5,295 nucleotides of DNA, taken from assembly GCA_002451695.1 (NCBI GenBank), contig DKDC01000004.1, forward strand, positions 106,535-111,829. The letters are read 5' to 3'. Source of the DNA: Prevotellaceae bacterium UBA6858. Its GTDB lineage: Bacteria; Bacteroidota; Bacteroidia; Bacteroidales; Bacteroidaceae. Positions within the stretch are counted from its first letter, which is position 1; every line of letters begins with the position of its first letter. The notes below the pieces were generated by a model. It was not told where the DNA came from, did no database searches, and worked only from the letters and a program-made list of their open reading frames with translations. The position numbers were made by a program, and so were the translations under genes. Below are positions 5,294 to 5,295 of this stretch, one piece after another.

Positions 5294-5295
5294 CT

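Overview
The window looks like chromosomal DNA from a Bacteroidetes bacterium, probably of the gut-associated order Bacteroidales. The evidence is of three kinds. The only convincing promoter matches are of the Bacteroidetes type (TAnnTTTG at -7). Ribosome-binding sites are weak or absent. The proteins are typical of the group: a secreted GHL10-family glycosyl hydrolase with a C-terminal domain resembling a type IX sorting domain, a Cys-anchored lipoprotein, a small outer-membrane barrel and a secreted GH33 sialidase. Genes are G+C-rich and spacers A+T-rich, which would suit a higher-G+C Bacteroidales lineage such as a Rikenellaceae relative, but the genus cannot be fixed from this sequence.

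Layout: two short operons diverge from a 92-bp intergenic region (2903-2994) that holds a promoter match for each direction. Leftward: a secreted GHL10 hydrolase (1190-2902), then 13 nt later an unrecognised Cys-rich lipoprotein (160-1176). Rightward: a two-helix small membrane protein (2995-3228), an 8-stranded-type outer-membrane barrel protein (3236-3715) and a GH33 exo-sialidase (3732-5027), with gaps of 7 and 16 nt. A long stem with A7/T7 flanks (5080-5129) closes the rightward operon and could terminate transcription from either side. No clear terminator follows the leftward operon.

How the genes may work together: all five products are predicted to be exported or membrane-embedded. The sialidase has a complete set of recognisable catalytic residues and three Asp boxes, and should release terminal sialic acid from host or bacterial glycans. 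The characterised relative of the GHL10 protein (E. coli DigH/YddW) cleaves peptidoglycan glycan strands, so this gene may be cell-envelope upkeep rather than glycan foraging. No SusC/SusD pair, sialic-acid transporter or catabolic gene is visible, so this is not a canonical polysaccharide-utilisation locus within these limits.

The most unusual features lie outside ordinary gene content. A ~50-bp imperfect inverted repeat sits at the two ends of the window (1-50 and 5216-5265), each copy containing a palindrome whose arms change together. A G9 tract lies inside the lipoprotein gene, where a gain or loss of one base would truncate the protein. A 15-bp-arm inverted repeat overlaps the 3' end of the same gene. 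I see no tRNA, rRNA, CRISPR array, transposase or obviously new multi-gene system.
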